This document shows positions 28,529-36,202 of a stretch of 64,000 nucleotides of DNA, piece by piece. The notes below the pieces were generated by a model. The model did no database searches, had not been told where the DNA came from, and worked only from the letters and a program-made list of their open reading frames with translations. Within the stretch, counting starts at the first letter, position 1. Each line of letters opens with the position of its first letter. A program made the position numbers and the translations under genes. Origin of the DNA: Luteococcus sanguinis (lineage in GTDB: Bacteria; Actinomycetota; Actinomycetes; Propionibacteriales; Propionibacteriaceae); NCBI RefSeq assembly GCF_039527675.1, contig NZ_BAAAKI010000004.1, positions 62,001 through 126,000 of the forward strand, written 5' to 3'.

Positions 28529-29422
28529 TCACAGGGTGACCATCGGCCCTGCCTGGTGGGCCAGCCCGTCGGCCAGCAATCCGGCCAGCGACCGCTCGGC
28601 CTGTCCGCGGTCGTGCCAGACCTCCAGCAGCGCCTCCACCGCCACCCCGTCCGGGTGCTGGCGGACGAGGTCCAGCAGCACCCCACGGCATTGACGATCC
28701 GTGCCCTGCCAGGCCTGTCCCTTGCGCGGGGGCCCGTCGTGGGCGGGGTGGCCGAGCGTCCGCCAGCGGCACAGTTCGGCCACCGGGCACTGCTCGCACC
28801 GCGGGGATCGTGCCGTGCAGACGACCGCGCCCAGTTCCATCGCGGAGGCGGCCCAGCGGGCCGCGGTCGCGTCGTCGTCCGGCAGCCACTGCTCACCGCG
28901 GCGCCACTCGGCGGCGGTGGCCGACGCGGACGGGAACTGCTGCCCGTCCTCGATCCGTGCCAGCACCCGACGGACGTTCGTGTCCAGCACCACCGCCCGT
29001 CCCCCGAAGGCGAAGGAGGCGATCGCAGCGGCCGTGTAGCGGCCCACCCCGGGCAGGGCCAACAGCGCGTCCAGGTCGTCGGGCACCTGCCCGCCGTGCT
29101 CGGTCGCGATGGCGGTGGCGGCCTGGTGGAGTCGCAGCGCGCGTCGGGGGTAGCCAAGCCGTCCCCAGGCTGCGACGGCGGCACCCGGTGGTTCGGTGGC
29201 CAGGTCGTCCGGGGTGGGCCAGCGTTCCATCCAGGCCGCCCACGGCACCAGCACCCGGGCCACGGGGGTCTGCTGCAGCATGAACTCGCTCACGAGCACT
29301 CCCCACGGGGTGCTGCGGCGCCACGGAAGGTCGCGAGCGTTGAGGGCGAACCAGTCGTTCACCCGCCCCACCACCTGCGGACGATCGAGCCCTCCTCGGT
29401 CGGGATCCGTGGCAGCGCTCAT
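28529..29422 (-). CDS. mutY: A/G-specific adenine DNA glycosylase MutY
   Basis: A 297-residue glycosylase removing adenine mispaired with 8-oxoguanine. It has the catalytic Glu in SEFMLQQTPV, the HhH motif LPGVGRYTAAAI, the catalytic Asp in VLDTNVRRVL and the [4Fe-4S] cluster C-x6-C-x2-C-x5-C. The C-terminal 8-oxoG-recognition (NUDIX-like) domain is missing or replaced by a short winged-helix-like stretch, common in actinomycetes. I chose the ATG at 29422, 8 bp after TACTGT. Divergent from the next gene. Confidence 0.93.
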   Translation of the reverse strand: MSAATDPDRGGLDRPQVVGRVNDWFALNARDLPWRRSTPWGVLVSEFMLQQTPVARVLVPWAAWMERWPTPDDLATEPPGAAVAAWGRLGYPRRALRLHQAATAIATEHGGQVPDDLDALLALPGVGRYTAAAIASFAFGGRAVVLDTNVRRVLARIEDGQQFPSASATAAEWRRGEQWLPDDDATAARWAASAMELGAVVCTARSPRCEQCPVAELCRWRTLGHPAHDGPPRKGQAWQGTDRQCRGVLLDLVRQHPDGVAVEALLEVWHDRGQAERSLAGLLADGLAHQAGPMVTL

Positions 29423-29430
29423 GAGCGCAC

Positions 29431-29436
29431 ACAGTA
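29431..29436 (-). promoter_or_regulatory. -10 box TACTGT, 8 bp before mutY start
   Basis: Consistent with a leaderless or near-leaderless mutY transcript. Confidence 0.45.
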
Positions 29437-29477
29437 GTGCCCGGCGTGCCGTCGCCGGCCAAAGGGCGTCACCCACC

Positions 29478-29483
29478 TAGCAT
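29478..29483 (+). promoter_or_regulatory. -10 box TAGCAT, 6 bp before the next start
   Basis: Fixes the ATG at 29490 as start of a leaderless transcript. Confidence 0.5.
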
Positions 29484-29489
29484 CTCGGC

Positions 29490-30281
29490 ATGAGCTCGAT
29501 TGTGAACCCGCAGGGTCCCGAGACGCCCGACACCTATTGGAAGCGCCGCGCGGCCGTCATCGCGCTGGCCGTGGCGGCACTGGCGCTGCTGTGGTGGCTG
29601 CTGTCGGCCCTGTTCGGTGGGTCCGGCAACGACGACCAGACGACCTCCGCGGTGCCGGTGAACACGCCCGCGCCCTCGTCGACCATGCCCTCGTCGACCA
29701 TGCCCTCGGCAAGCACCTCGGCAACCCCGAGCGCATCCGGCGCCGGCGCCGCGTCGGCCACCGCCACCACCTCGGCGAGCGCGACGACAGCTGGCAGCGC
29801 CACTACCAGCCCGGCCTCAAGTGCATCGGCCACGAAGAGCGCCACCGAGTCGGCGCCGGCGACGCCCGAACCAAGCCGCGCCGAAGACGGCGCCTACCTG
29901 TGTGACCCGGCCGACATCGGGCTGCAGGTCACTGGCGAGCGCAACCCGACCGCAGGCAAGGCCACCCAGTTCAACCTGGCGTTCACCAACTCGGGTCCGC
30001 GCACCTGCCGCCTCGACTTCAGCCAGAACCGCCTCTCGGTGGTCGTCACCTCCGGCGTTGACACCATCTGGCGCTCCTCGCACTGCTCCAGCTGGGTATC
30101 GCAGGCGCCGATCACCGCCAAGGTGGGCTCCACCACGAACACCAAGGTGACCTGGCCGGTGAAGCGGTCCGCGCAGAACTGCACGCTGAGCACCACTCCG
30201 CTGAAGGCCGGCACCTACCGGCTCACGGCGAGCGTTGACGGCGGGCCCAGCGACACCTTCGTGATGACCGTGCGGGCATGA
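29490..30281 (+). CDS. Single-pass membrane-anchored protein with extracytoplasmic domain, unknown
   Basis: A 263-residue protein: a short cytoplasmic N-terminus, a TM anchor at residues ~20-42 (AAVIALAVAALALLWWLL), a ~90-residue Ser/Thr/Ala/Pro linker with a 15-bp tandem repeat, and a C-terminal domain of ~125 residues (YLCDPADIGLQVTGERNPTA onward) with four Cys likely forming disulfides. The beta-rich domain resembles DUF4232-type secreted domains. It sits between mutY and disA, where M. tuberculosis also has a membrane protein gene. Confidence 0.65.
   Translation: MSSIVNPQGPETPDTYWKRRAAVIALAVAALALLWWLLSALFGGSGNDDQTTSAVPVNTPAPSSTMPSSTMPSASTSATPSASGAGAASATATTSASATTAGSATTSPASSASATKSATESAPATPEPSRAEDGAYLCDPADIGLQVTGERNPTAGKATQFNLAFTNSGPRTCRLDFSQNRLSVVVTSGVDTIWRSSHCSSWVSQAPITAKVGSTTNTKVTWPVKRSAQNCTLSTTPLKAGTYRLTASVDGGPSDTFVMTVRA
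29673..29702 (+). repeat. 15-bp tandem duplication in a linker
   Basis: Two exact copies of CCCTCGTCGACCATG, in frame, encoding PSSTM twice. Confidence 0.9.
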
Positions 30282-30338
30282 TGCCTGTCCGGGCGTGATG
30301 CCTGTGCGGGACCGGGCGGGCGTGATGACTGTGCGCGG
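30261..30338 (+). repeat. 17-bp repeats spanning a stop codon
   Basis: Three contiguous copies (30261, 30278, 30295) of GTGATGACCGTGCGGGC-like units and a fourth at 30322. The first copy is coding, the second contains the stop of the upstream gene, and the rest lie in the gap before disA. Confidence 0.85.
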
Positions 30339-30344
30339 CTGAGC

Positions 30345-31415
30345 TCAGCCCAGCTGTTCGGAGTAGACCTGCTCGGCGAGCCGGGCCAGGCCTTCCCGCA
30401 CCATCCGGGCCCGGGTCTCGCCCACTCCCTCGACCTCCTGCAGGTCGGCGGTGCGGGCCCCGAACAAGGTTTGCAATGAGCCGAAATGTTCCACGATCCG
30501 GCGGCCCACGCCCGGAGGAACGCGCGTCAGCTGAGCCATTTGCCGATAGCCGCGTGGGCTCAGCCGGGTTTCGAGGTGGGTGCTCCCGTCAAAGCCCATG
30601 GTGCGCGCGACGCTGGTCAGGTCCAGCAGGTCGGAGTTGCCGAGGGACGACAGCGCCGCCACCCGGAACTCCAGCTGGTCGGTCTCGTCGGGGCGGTAGT
30701 CCAGCTCCAGTGCGGTGGTCAGATTGTCGGTGCCGAGGGTGAGCTCGTGCAGCTGGAGTTCCAGCAGCCGGCCGTCGACGCCGAGTGCGGCCACGTAGGC
30801 GCGCATCTCGATATCGAGGCGGCGCATCATCTCCAGACGCTGTGCGACCAGGGCCACGTCACGGACGGTCACCTGATCGTGGACCTCGAGCATGGACAGG
30901 TTGCGAGAGGTCTCGACCAGCCGCTCACGGTAGCGCTGCAGCGTGGCCAGTGCCTGGTTGGCCCTCGAAAGGATCTGCTCGGACCATTCGATGGTGTGGC
31001 GTTGCCCGTCCAGGAAGAGCGAGATCACCGACATGGACGCGCTGACGGTGACCACGGCCAGACCCGTCTGTTGTGCGACCCGGTCGGCGGTGCGGTGCCT
31101 GGTGCCCGTCTCAACGGTGCCGATGTCGCCGTCGGGCACGAAGTGGACGCCCGCCGCGATGATCCGCTCGAAGTCGGAGGAGAGCACGATGCCGCCGTCC
31201 ATCTTGGACAGTTCCCGTAGGGCCGTGGGGGTGAACTGGACGTCGAGTGCGAAACCACCGGTGGACAGCTTCTCGACCTTCTTCGTCGAGCCGAGCACGA
31301 CCAGCGCGCCGGTGCGCCCGTGGACGATGCGTTCCAGCCCCTCGCGGATGGGGGTGCCCGGCGCCAGCAGCGCCTGGTAGCGACGCAGTGTGGCGTTGTG
31401 GTCGGCGGTGGGCAT
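30345..31415 (-). CDS. disA: DNA integrity scanning protein DisA (diadenylate cyclase)
   Basis: A 356-residue octameric enzyme making c-di-AMP from two ATP while scanning DNA for branched structures. The N-terminal DAC domain has MDGGIVLSS (DGG where most members have DGA) and the ATP-binding ETGTRHRTADRV; a helical spine and a C-terminal HhH pair (LTRVPPGVGRRIVEHFGS, LQEVEGVGETRARM) bind DNA. TAGGAT lies 7 bp before the ATG. It directly follows radA, whose product inhibits DisA in other bacteria. Confidence 0.96.
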   Translation of the reverse strand: MPTADHNATLRRYQALLAPGTPIREGLERIVHGRTGALVVLGSTKKVEKLSTGGFALDVQFTPTALRELSKMDGGIVLSSDFERIIAAGVHFVPDGDIGTVETGTRHRTADRVAQQTGLAVVTVSASMSVISLFLDGQRHTIEWSEQILSRANQALATLQRYRERLVETSRNLSMLEVHDQVTVRDVALVAQRLEMMRRLDIEMRAYVAALGVDGRLLELQLHELTLGTDNLTTALELDYRPDETDQLEFRVAALSSLGNSDLLDLTSVARTMGFDGSTHLETRLSPRGYRQMAQLTRVPPGVGRRIVEHFGSLQTLFGARTADLQEVEGVGETRARMVREGLARLAEQVYSEQLG

Positions 31416-31422
31416 GGTCTTG

Positions 31423-31428
31423 ATCCTA
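31423..31428 (-). promoter_or_regulatory. -10 box TAGGAT, 7 bp before disA start
   Basis: Located in the 27-bp gap after radA, giving disA its own promoter in addition to read-through. Confidence 0.5.
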
Positions 31429-31442
31429 GGCGCTCGTCGGGG

Positions 31443-32846
31443 CTACTCGGTGCCCTGGCTGGACGAGCGGCTGGTGCGCCGCAGCCCCAATGCACCAAGG
31501 GCTTCCACGACATTCGCGGCCTCGACCACCCGGAGCCCGCCCAGGTTGGGGACTCGTTGGGTGGTGTCACGTGATCGGGCCGGGACGATGGCGAGCTCGA
31601 AGCCCAACCGCGCGGCTTCGGCCAGCCGCCGTTCCAGCCCGGGGACGCGGCGCAGGTCACCGGCCAGGCCGACCTCCCCCACCGCCAACAGACGCTTGGG
31701 GAAATTGCTGCCCAGATGGGCCGATGCGACCGCGACCGCGATCGCGAGGTCGGCCGAGGGGTCGCCCACCCGCGCGCCGCCGACCGTCGAGACATAGACG
31801 TCCCGGTTCGCGAACCGCATCCGGGCCTGGGTCTCGAGCACGGCCAGGATCATCGCGACGCGCGCCGACTCGACGCCGGTGGTGGTGCGTCGCGGATTCT
31901 TCTCCGAGGCAGACGGGGCGGACAGGGCCTGCACCTCGGCGAGCAGCGGTCGTCGTCCCTCCATCGTCACGGTCACACAGGTGCCGGGCACCGGTTCGTC
32001 ATGGTGGGTGGTGAACAGCCCCGAGGGGTCGGGCACCTCGACGATGCCGCGCTCGCCCATCTCGAAGCAGCCCACCTCGTCGGCTGGCCCGAAGCGGTTC
32101 TTGGCCGCGCGCACCATCCGGAAGCCCGAGTGCCGGTCACCCTCGAAGTTCAGCACCACGTCCACCAAGTGCTCCATGGTGCGTGGGCCGGCGATCGCAC
32201 CGTCCTTGGTGACGTGCCCGACGATGACCACGGCCATCCCGCGGCGCTTCGCGGTGCGCACCAGCGCTCCCGTGACCTCGCGCACCTGGGTGACGCCTCC
32301 GGGGGAGCCGTCCGCCTCGGCCGTGCCGATGGTCTGCACCGAGTCAACCACCACGAGGCTGGGCTCGACCTCCTCGATGTGTCCCAGAACGGTGCCGAGA
32401 TCGGTCTCGGCGGCCAGGAAGAGCTCGTCGGTCAGCGCACCGGTGCGGTCGGCGCGCAGCCGCACCTGCGCTGCGGACTCCTCGCCGCTGACGTACAGCG
32501 TCCGCCGACCCGCCTCGGCCCATTGGTGAGCCACCTCCAGCAACAGCGTCGACTTGCCGACGCCCGGTTCGCCGGCCAGCAGGACGACCGCGCCAGGCAC
32601 CAGACCGCCGCCGAGCACCCGGTCGAGTTCACCGATGCCGGTGAGGTGACGCGTGGTGGCGTTGGTCGCGACCTGTGAGATGGGGATCGCCTTGGCCGAG
32701 GGCACACTGGCCGCCACCTGGGCGATCTTCGGGGCGCCCTTGGCGGCGACGCTGCCCCAAGCCTGGCACTCACCGCAGCGCCCGACCCATCGCACGGTCG
32801 TCCACCCGCACTCGCTGCACACGTACTGCTCGGTCTGTTTCGCCAC
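31443..32846 (-). CDS. radA: DNA repair protein RadA (branch-migration ATPase)
   Basis: A 467-residue RecA-like protein acting in recombination intermediate processing. Order: N-terminal C4 zinc finger (YVCSECGW, RCGEC), RecA-like core with Walker A GEPGVGKST and the RadA-specific KNRFG motif (VRAAKNRFGPADE), and a C-terminal Lon-protease-like domain without the catalytic dyad. I chose the GTG at 32846: it follows TAGGGT by 7 bp and gives the family's M-A-K start; the GTG at 32855 overlaps that box. Upstream of disA. Confidence 0.95.
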   Translation of the reverse strand: MAKQTEQYVCSECGWTTVRWVGRCGECQAWGSVAAKGAPKIAQVAASVPSAKAIPISQVATNATTRHLTGIGELDRVLGGGLVPGAVVLLAGEPGVGKSTLLLEVAHQWAEAGRRTLYVSGEESAAQVRLRADRTGALTDELFLAAETDLGTVLGHIEEVEPSLVVVDSVQTIGTAEADGSPGGVTQVREVTGALVRTAKRRGMAVVIVGHVTKDGAIAGPRTMEHLVDVVLNFEGDRHSGFRMVRAAKNRFGPADEVGCFEMGERGIVEVPDPSGLFTTHHDEPVPGTCVTVTMEGRRPLLAEVQALSAPSASEKNPRRTTTGVESARVAMILAVLETQARMRFANRDVYVSTVGGARVGDPSADLAIAVAVASAHLGSNFPKRLLAVGEVGLAGDLRRVPGLERRLAEAARLGFELAIVPARSRDTTQRVPNLGGLRVVEAANVVEALGALGLRRTSRSSSQGTE

Positions 32847-32853
32847 GTCGTGC

Positions 32854-32859
32854 ACCCTA
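32854..32859 (-). promoter_or_regulatory. -10 box TAGGGT, 7 bp before radA start
   Basis: Decides the radA start at 32846 in favour of a leaderless transcript. Confidence 0.5.
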
Positions 32860-32917
32860 TGCGAGGGCTCTGACAGTTCTTGCCGGTGGCCTTCTCCAGC
32901 CCTCCGAGGGACGCCAA

Positions 32918-32946
32918 TGCGGGCCGCCCCTGAGGGGCGACCCGCA
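32918..32946 (-). terminator. Hairpin after the VOC gene
   Basis: 13-bp arms TGCGGGCCGCCCC/GGGGCGACCCGCA with one mismatch and a 3-base loop, 18 bp beyond the stop at 32964. No U tract. Confidence 0.6.
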
Positions 32947-32963
32947 CAGCCAATTGGTGATGC

Positions 32964-33602
32964 TCAGATCGTGACGATCCCCTTGCCGGGAACCTCGAAC
33001 TGCACCTTGTCGATGCCGGGCATGCCGTTCGGGGCGCTGAACTCGATGCGCACTCCGTCGACCTCGTCGCCGATCTCGACGCCGAGCCAGTCGGCCACGC
33101 GGCTGGTGGAACCGGCGATGTCCATCTCCACGAGCTTGATGTCACCCTCGAGGGCGCTGGGGAGAACGTCCTCGTCCGACAGCCATTTCACGAAGTAGGG
33201 CAGCTGCGGGTCTGCCATCAGGCCCTTGATGCCGATCTGCTGCCACTCGAGCAGGCGACCGTCGGGGAAGTGGCGCGATCCCATCACGGCCTGGCGCTCG
33301 AGGCGCTCCTCGACCGGCGCGAGGTCGTCGACGGTGACGGCCCAACCCATCCAGCCGCCTCCCATCTCGGAGCGAGCGCGGACGGCCTGGCCGTAGACGG
33401 CCTTCTCGGCGGCCGGGTGGTCGAGCACCTCGACGACCTCCAGATAGCGCCCTGCCGCCAGCGGCAGCAGGTGCATGCGAGTGCCGAATCGGGGGTGGAA
33501 GCCACCGTCCTTGAACTGGGCGCCCAAGAGTTCCCCGAGACGATCGGACGTGGCCTGCAGGCCCTCAGGGCCGGCGGCGAAGACGAGATGGTCTACGTGC
33601 AT
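32964..33602 (-). CDS. VOC-superfamily (glyoxalase-like) protein
   Basis: A 212-residue protein starting HVDHLVFAAGPEGLQ, the typical first strand and His ligand of vicinal-oxygen-chelate proteins, followed by a long second module (EGDIKLVEMDIAGSTSRVAD...). It resembles the 'glyoxalase-like domain' proteins with two betaalphabetabetabeta units. Substrate unknown. The ATG at 33602 has GGAAAG upstream; the frame runs 24 residues further without support. A perfect CRP/GlxR-type palindrome lies 80 bp upstream. Confidence 0.7.
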   Translation of the reverse strand: MHVDHLVFAAGPEGLQATSDRLGELLGAQFKDGGFHPRFGTRMHLLPLAAGRYLEVVEVLDHPAAEKAVYGQAVRARSEMGGGWMGWAVTVDDLAPVEERLERQAVMGSRHFPDGRLLEWQQIGIKGLMADPQLPYFVKWLSDEDVLPSALEGDIKLVEMDIAGSTSRVADWLGVEIGDEVDGVRIEFSAPNGMPGIDKVQFEVPGKGIVTI

Positions 33603-33681
33603 GCGCTCATTCTTTCCATACGGCGGGCCAAGGATGAAATCGGGGCCCCTGCTTGGGGCGTTGCGCACACCCAACTCGCGA

Positions 33682-33697
33682 TGTGACCCAGATCACA
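33682..33697 (-). promoter_or_regulatory. CRP/GlxR-type operator TGTGA-N6-TCACA
   Basis: TGTGACCCAGATCACA is a perfect match to the palindromic consensus of cAMP-receptor-type regulators (Crp, GlxR). It lies 80 bp upstream of the VOC gene and 37 bp past the end of the Cys-rich gene, so it would act on the former. Confidence 0.6.
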
Positions 33698-33733
33698 CTT
33701 CGTAGCCGGTTGTCGTGGCCGGGATGACAGGCG

Positions 33734-34516
33734 TCAGGCCGAGGCCTTTGGGTTCAGGGCGAGCATCGTCGCCGGGTGCAGGCCAAGTTGGGCGTCGCGG
33801 AAGTCGGCCGCAAGGCGTGCCAGTTCGGCATAGGCGGCTGGGCCCATCAGCTCGGTCAGCTCGTCCGCGCACGCGAGGTAGAGCGGACGAAAACCCACGT
33901 GCGCCATCGAGTTCGAGGTGCAGTACCAGTCCAGGTCGGCACCGCCTGCCCCCCAGCCCTCGCGGGTGTACTCACCGATGGTGATCTCCAGCCAAGGGGT
34001 CCCGTCGGCACGCTCGGCGTGGCGATAGGTGCGCCGAACCGGGAGCTGCCAGCACACGTCCGGCTTGGTCTCGATGGGGGACATGCCCTCGCGCAGTGCC
34101 AGCCCGTGCAACGCGCAGCCGGCACCACCCGGGAAGCCGGGACGGTTGGCGAAGATGCAGGCTCCGTCCACGACGCGGGTCTTGCGCGCCGGGTCATCAC
34201 CGGGCGCGACGTCCTCATCGGGCTCGTCGACCGCCCAGCCCTCCGCCCCGTCCGCGTGGTGTTGCCATGTCCGCGGTGTCAGCCGCTCGACGGCCAGTGC
34301 CACCCGCTGCTCGTCCGCAGGTTCGCTGAAGTGGGCACCGAGCACGCAGCAGCCGACGTCGGGCTGCGATGCCTCGATCCCCGGGCATCCGGAACCGAAG
34401 ATGCAGGTCCAGTTGGAGGTGAGCCAGGTCAGGTCACAGCGGTAGGTCTGGTCGGGGTCGGCAGGGTCGTCGAACTCCGCCCAGAAGCGCGGGAAGGAAG
34501 TCATCACCTCGGTCAT
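33734..34516 (-). CDS. Conserved cysteine-rich protein, unknown function
   Basis: A 260-residue soluble protein with about ten cysteines spaced as in metal-binding proteins: YRCDL, WTCIFGSGCPG, VGCCVLGAHF, GACIF, GGAGCALHG, DVCWQ, YCTSN, YLACADE. The CC pair and CxxxxxC spacing recall iron/zinc-chelating YkgJ-like proteins. Its position next to a TIM-barrel isomerase and proC recalls the Rv0495c-Rv0500 region of M. tuberculosis (from memory, not tested). TACTCT lies 7 bp before the ATG. Role unknown; metal binding is inferred. Confidence 0.6.
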   Translation of the reverse strand: MTEVMTSFPRFWAEFDDPADPDQTYRCDLTWLTSNWTCIFGSGCPGIEASQPDVGCCVLGAHFSEPADEQRVALAVERLTPRTWQHHADGAEGWAVDEPDEDVAPGDDPARKTRVVDGACIFANRPGFPGGAGCALHGLALREGMSPIETKPDVCWQLPVRRTYRHAERADGTPWLEITIGEYTREGWGAGGADLDWYCTSNSMAHVGFRPLYLACADELTELMGPAAYAELARLAADFRDAQLGLHPATMLALNPKASA

Positions 34517-34523
34517 CCCCGCC

Positions 34524-34529
34524 AGAGTA
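34524..34529 (-). promoter_or_regulatory. -10 box TACTCT, 7 bp before the Cys-rich gene
   Basis: One half of a 31-bp divergent gap with two back-to-back -10 boxes. Confidence 0.45.
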
Positions 34530-34535
34530 TCCGGC

Positions 34536-34541
34536 TATTTT
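34536..34541 (+). promoter_or_regulatory. -10 box TATTTT, 6 bp before the isomerase start
   Basis: Six bp from the opposing -10 at 34524-34529, so the two promoters probably cannot fire at the same moment. Confidence 0.5.
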
Positions 34542-34547
34542 GGAGCC

Positions 34548-35375
34548 GTGAGCCAGACGTCAGCGCACGACACAGGCGCCCAGTCGCCCAGCCCGGCGAA
34601 GGTGGGACTGTCGACCACGTCGGTCTTCCCCGAGCGCACCGCAGCCGGTTTCGAGGTGGCCGCGCAGCTCGGCTTCGACGGGGTCGAGGTGATGGTCGGC
34701 ATCGATCCGGTGGCCGCCGACATCGACGCGGTCGAGCGGATGCGCGACACCCACCAGATCGGGGTGATGGCGATCCACGCGCCCTGCCTGTTGGTGACCC
34801 AGGGCACCTGGGGCACCGATCCGTGGAGCAAGCTGGAACGTTCCGCCGAGGCTGCCCAGCGGCTTGGGGCGGGCGTCGTGGTCGTCCACCCGCCCTTTCG
34901 CTGGCAGACCTCCTATTCCCGCACCTTCATCGACGGGATCCGCAGGCTGAACCACGAGACCGGCGTCATCTTCGCCGTCGAGAACATGTACCCCTGGCGC
35001 ACCCCCACCGGCGTCTTCCAGGCCTACACGCCCGGCTGGGACCCCACCGAACTCAGCTACGAGCACCTCACCCTCGACCTCTCGCACGCGTCCACGGCGA
35101 GGATGCAGTCGCTCGACTATGTCGAGGCGTGGGGCCCGCGGCTGCGTCACGTCCACCTCACCGATGGGCAGGGATCACTCAAGGACGAGCACCTGCTGCC
35201 CGGCGAGGGTGACCAGCGTGCCCACGAACTGTTGGACGCGCTGCGCACCAGGAACTTCGACGGACATGTGGTGCTGGAGGTCAACACGCGTCGGCATGGT
35301 TCGCGCCCGGCCCGGGTCGAGGCACTGGCGCGGACGCTGGCCGACATCCGCACCCATCTCGGGCAGGCCAGGTGA
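34548..35375 (+). CDS. Sugar phosphate isomerase/epimerase family TIM-barrel protein
   Basis: A 275-residue protein of the xylose-isomerase-like TIM barrel family (AP-endonuclease 2 fold). Metal-binding positions are visible: FDGVEVMV, HAPC, VVVHPPF, FAVENMYPW (Glu), LTLDLSHA (Asp/His), LRHVHLTDG and VVLEVNT (Glu). The substrate is unknown; relatives include inosose and hydroxypyruvate isomerases. The GTG start lies 6 bp after TATTTT. It overlaps the following membrane protein gene by 4 bp (GTGA). Confidence 0.8.
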   Translation: MSQTSAHDTGAQSPSPAKVGLSTTSVFPERTAAGFEVAAQLGFDGVEVMVGIDPVAADIDAVERMRDTHQIGVMAIHAPCLLVTQGTWGTDPWSKLERSAEAAQRLGAGVVVVHPPFRWQTSYSRTFIDGIRRLNHETGVIFAVENMYPWRTPTGVFQAYTPGWDPTELSYEHLTLDLSHASTARMQSLDYVEAWGPRLRHVHLTDGQGSLKDEHLLPGEGDQRAHELLDALRTRNFDGHVVLEVNTRRHGSRPARVEALARTLADIRTHLGQAR

Positions 35376-36130
35376 GCCCGCGCACCCGGCTGCTGGTCGA
35401 GGTCGCGATCGTCGGTTCGGTGTCTTTGGGGGCCTCGGCGATGTACTCCGTGCTGCGGATCATCGAACGGCTGACCCGTCACGTGGCGCTGAACCAGCAG
35501 ACCTCCTCGATCAACACGGCCGCCACCCCCGATCGTCCGTGGCTCTCCCTGCTCTACCAGGTGGCCGACCTGCTCACGCTCGTCGCGCCGGTTGCGCTGG
35601 CGCTGTACCTGCTGGCATCGGTACGAGTGCCCGCAGAGGGTTGGCGCGGCTGCATGGGCCTGACGAGATGGCCGCAACGACGCGACTGGCTGATCGGTGC
35701 GGTGCTGTTTGCGGGCATCGGCATCCCCGGGCTGGGGCTCTACCTGCTGGCGCGTCAGCTCGGCCTCAACACCACGGTGCAGGCCGCCAACCTCGGGGAG
35801 CACTGGTGGACGGTGCCGGTGCTGGTGCTCGCTGCCGCCGGCAACGGCCTGCTGGAGGAGGTCTTGATGGTGGGCTACCTGTTCACCCGCTTTCGCCAGG
35901 CCGGGTTGGCACCTTGGGTGGGTTGGCTCGTCTCGGCGCTCGTGCGTGGCAGCTATCACCTCTACCAGGGCTTCGGTGGCTTCGTCGGCAACCTGGTGAT
36001 GGGCCTGGTCCTCGGCTCGATCTTCCTGCGGACGAAGAGGGTCTGGCCGCTGGTGCTGGCCCACTTCCTGCTCGACGTGGCCAGCTTTGTCGGCTACTCC
36101 TTGCTGGCCGGAAGGCTCAGCTGGCTCTGA
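35372..36130 (+). CDS. CPBP/Abi-family intramembrane protein
   Basis: A 252-residue membrane protein with ~7 TM helices. It carries the CPBP (CAAX protease and bacteriocin-processing) motifs: LLEEVLMVGYLFTR, GSYHLYQGF (FxxxH-like) and LAHFLLDVASF (HxxxD). The usual EExxxR has Val in place of Arg. Members are glutamic intramembrane proteases or protease-like scaffolds; target unknown. The GTG start overlaps the isomerase stop by 4 bp. Confidence 0.75.
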   Translation: MSPRTRLLVEVAIVGSVSLGASAMYSVLRIIERLTRHVALNQQTSSINTAATPDRPWLSLLYQVADLLTLVAPVALALYLLASVRVPAEGWRGCMGLTRWPQRRDWLIGAVLFAGIGIPGLGLYLLARQLGLNTTVQAANLGEHWWTVPVLVLAAAGNGLLEEVLMVGYLFTRFRQAGLAPWVGWLVSALVRGSYHLYQGFGGFVGNLVMGLVLGSIFLRTKRVWPLVLAHFLLDVASFVGYSLLAGRLSWL

Positions 36131-36190
36131 GCTTCGGTCGGCGTGCGAACAGGCCGATGGACCGACAGGATTCCTGTCAGTCGTCCCCCG

Positions 36191-36196
36191 TAGAGT
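36191..36196 (+). promoter_or_regulatory. -10 box TAGAGT, 6 bp before asd start
   Basis: Placed for a leaderless asd-proC transcript. Confidence 0.55.
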
Positions 36197-36202
36197 TGGC
36201 CC

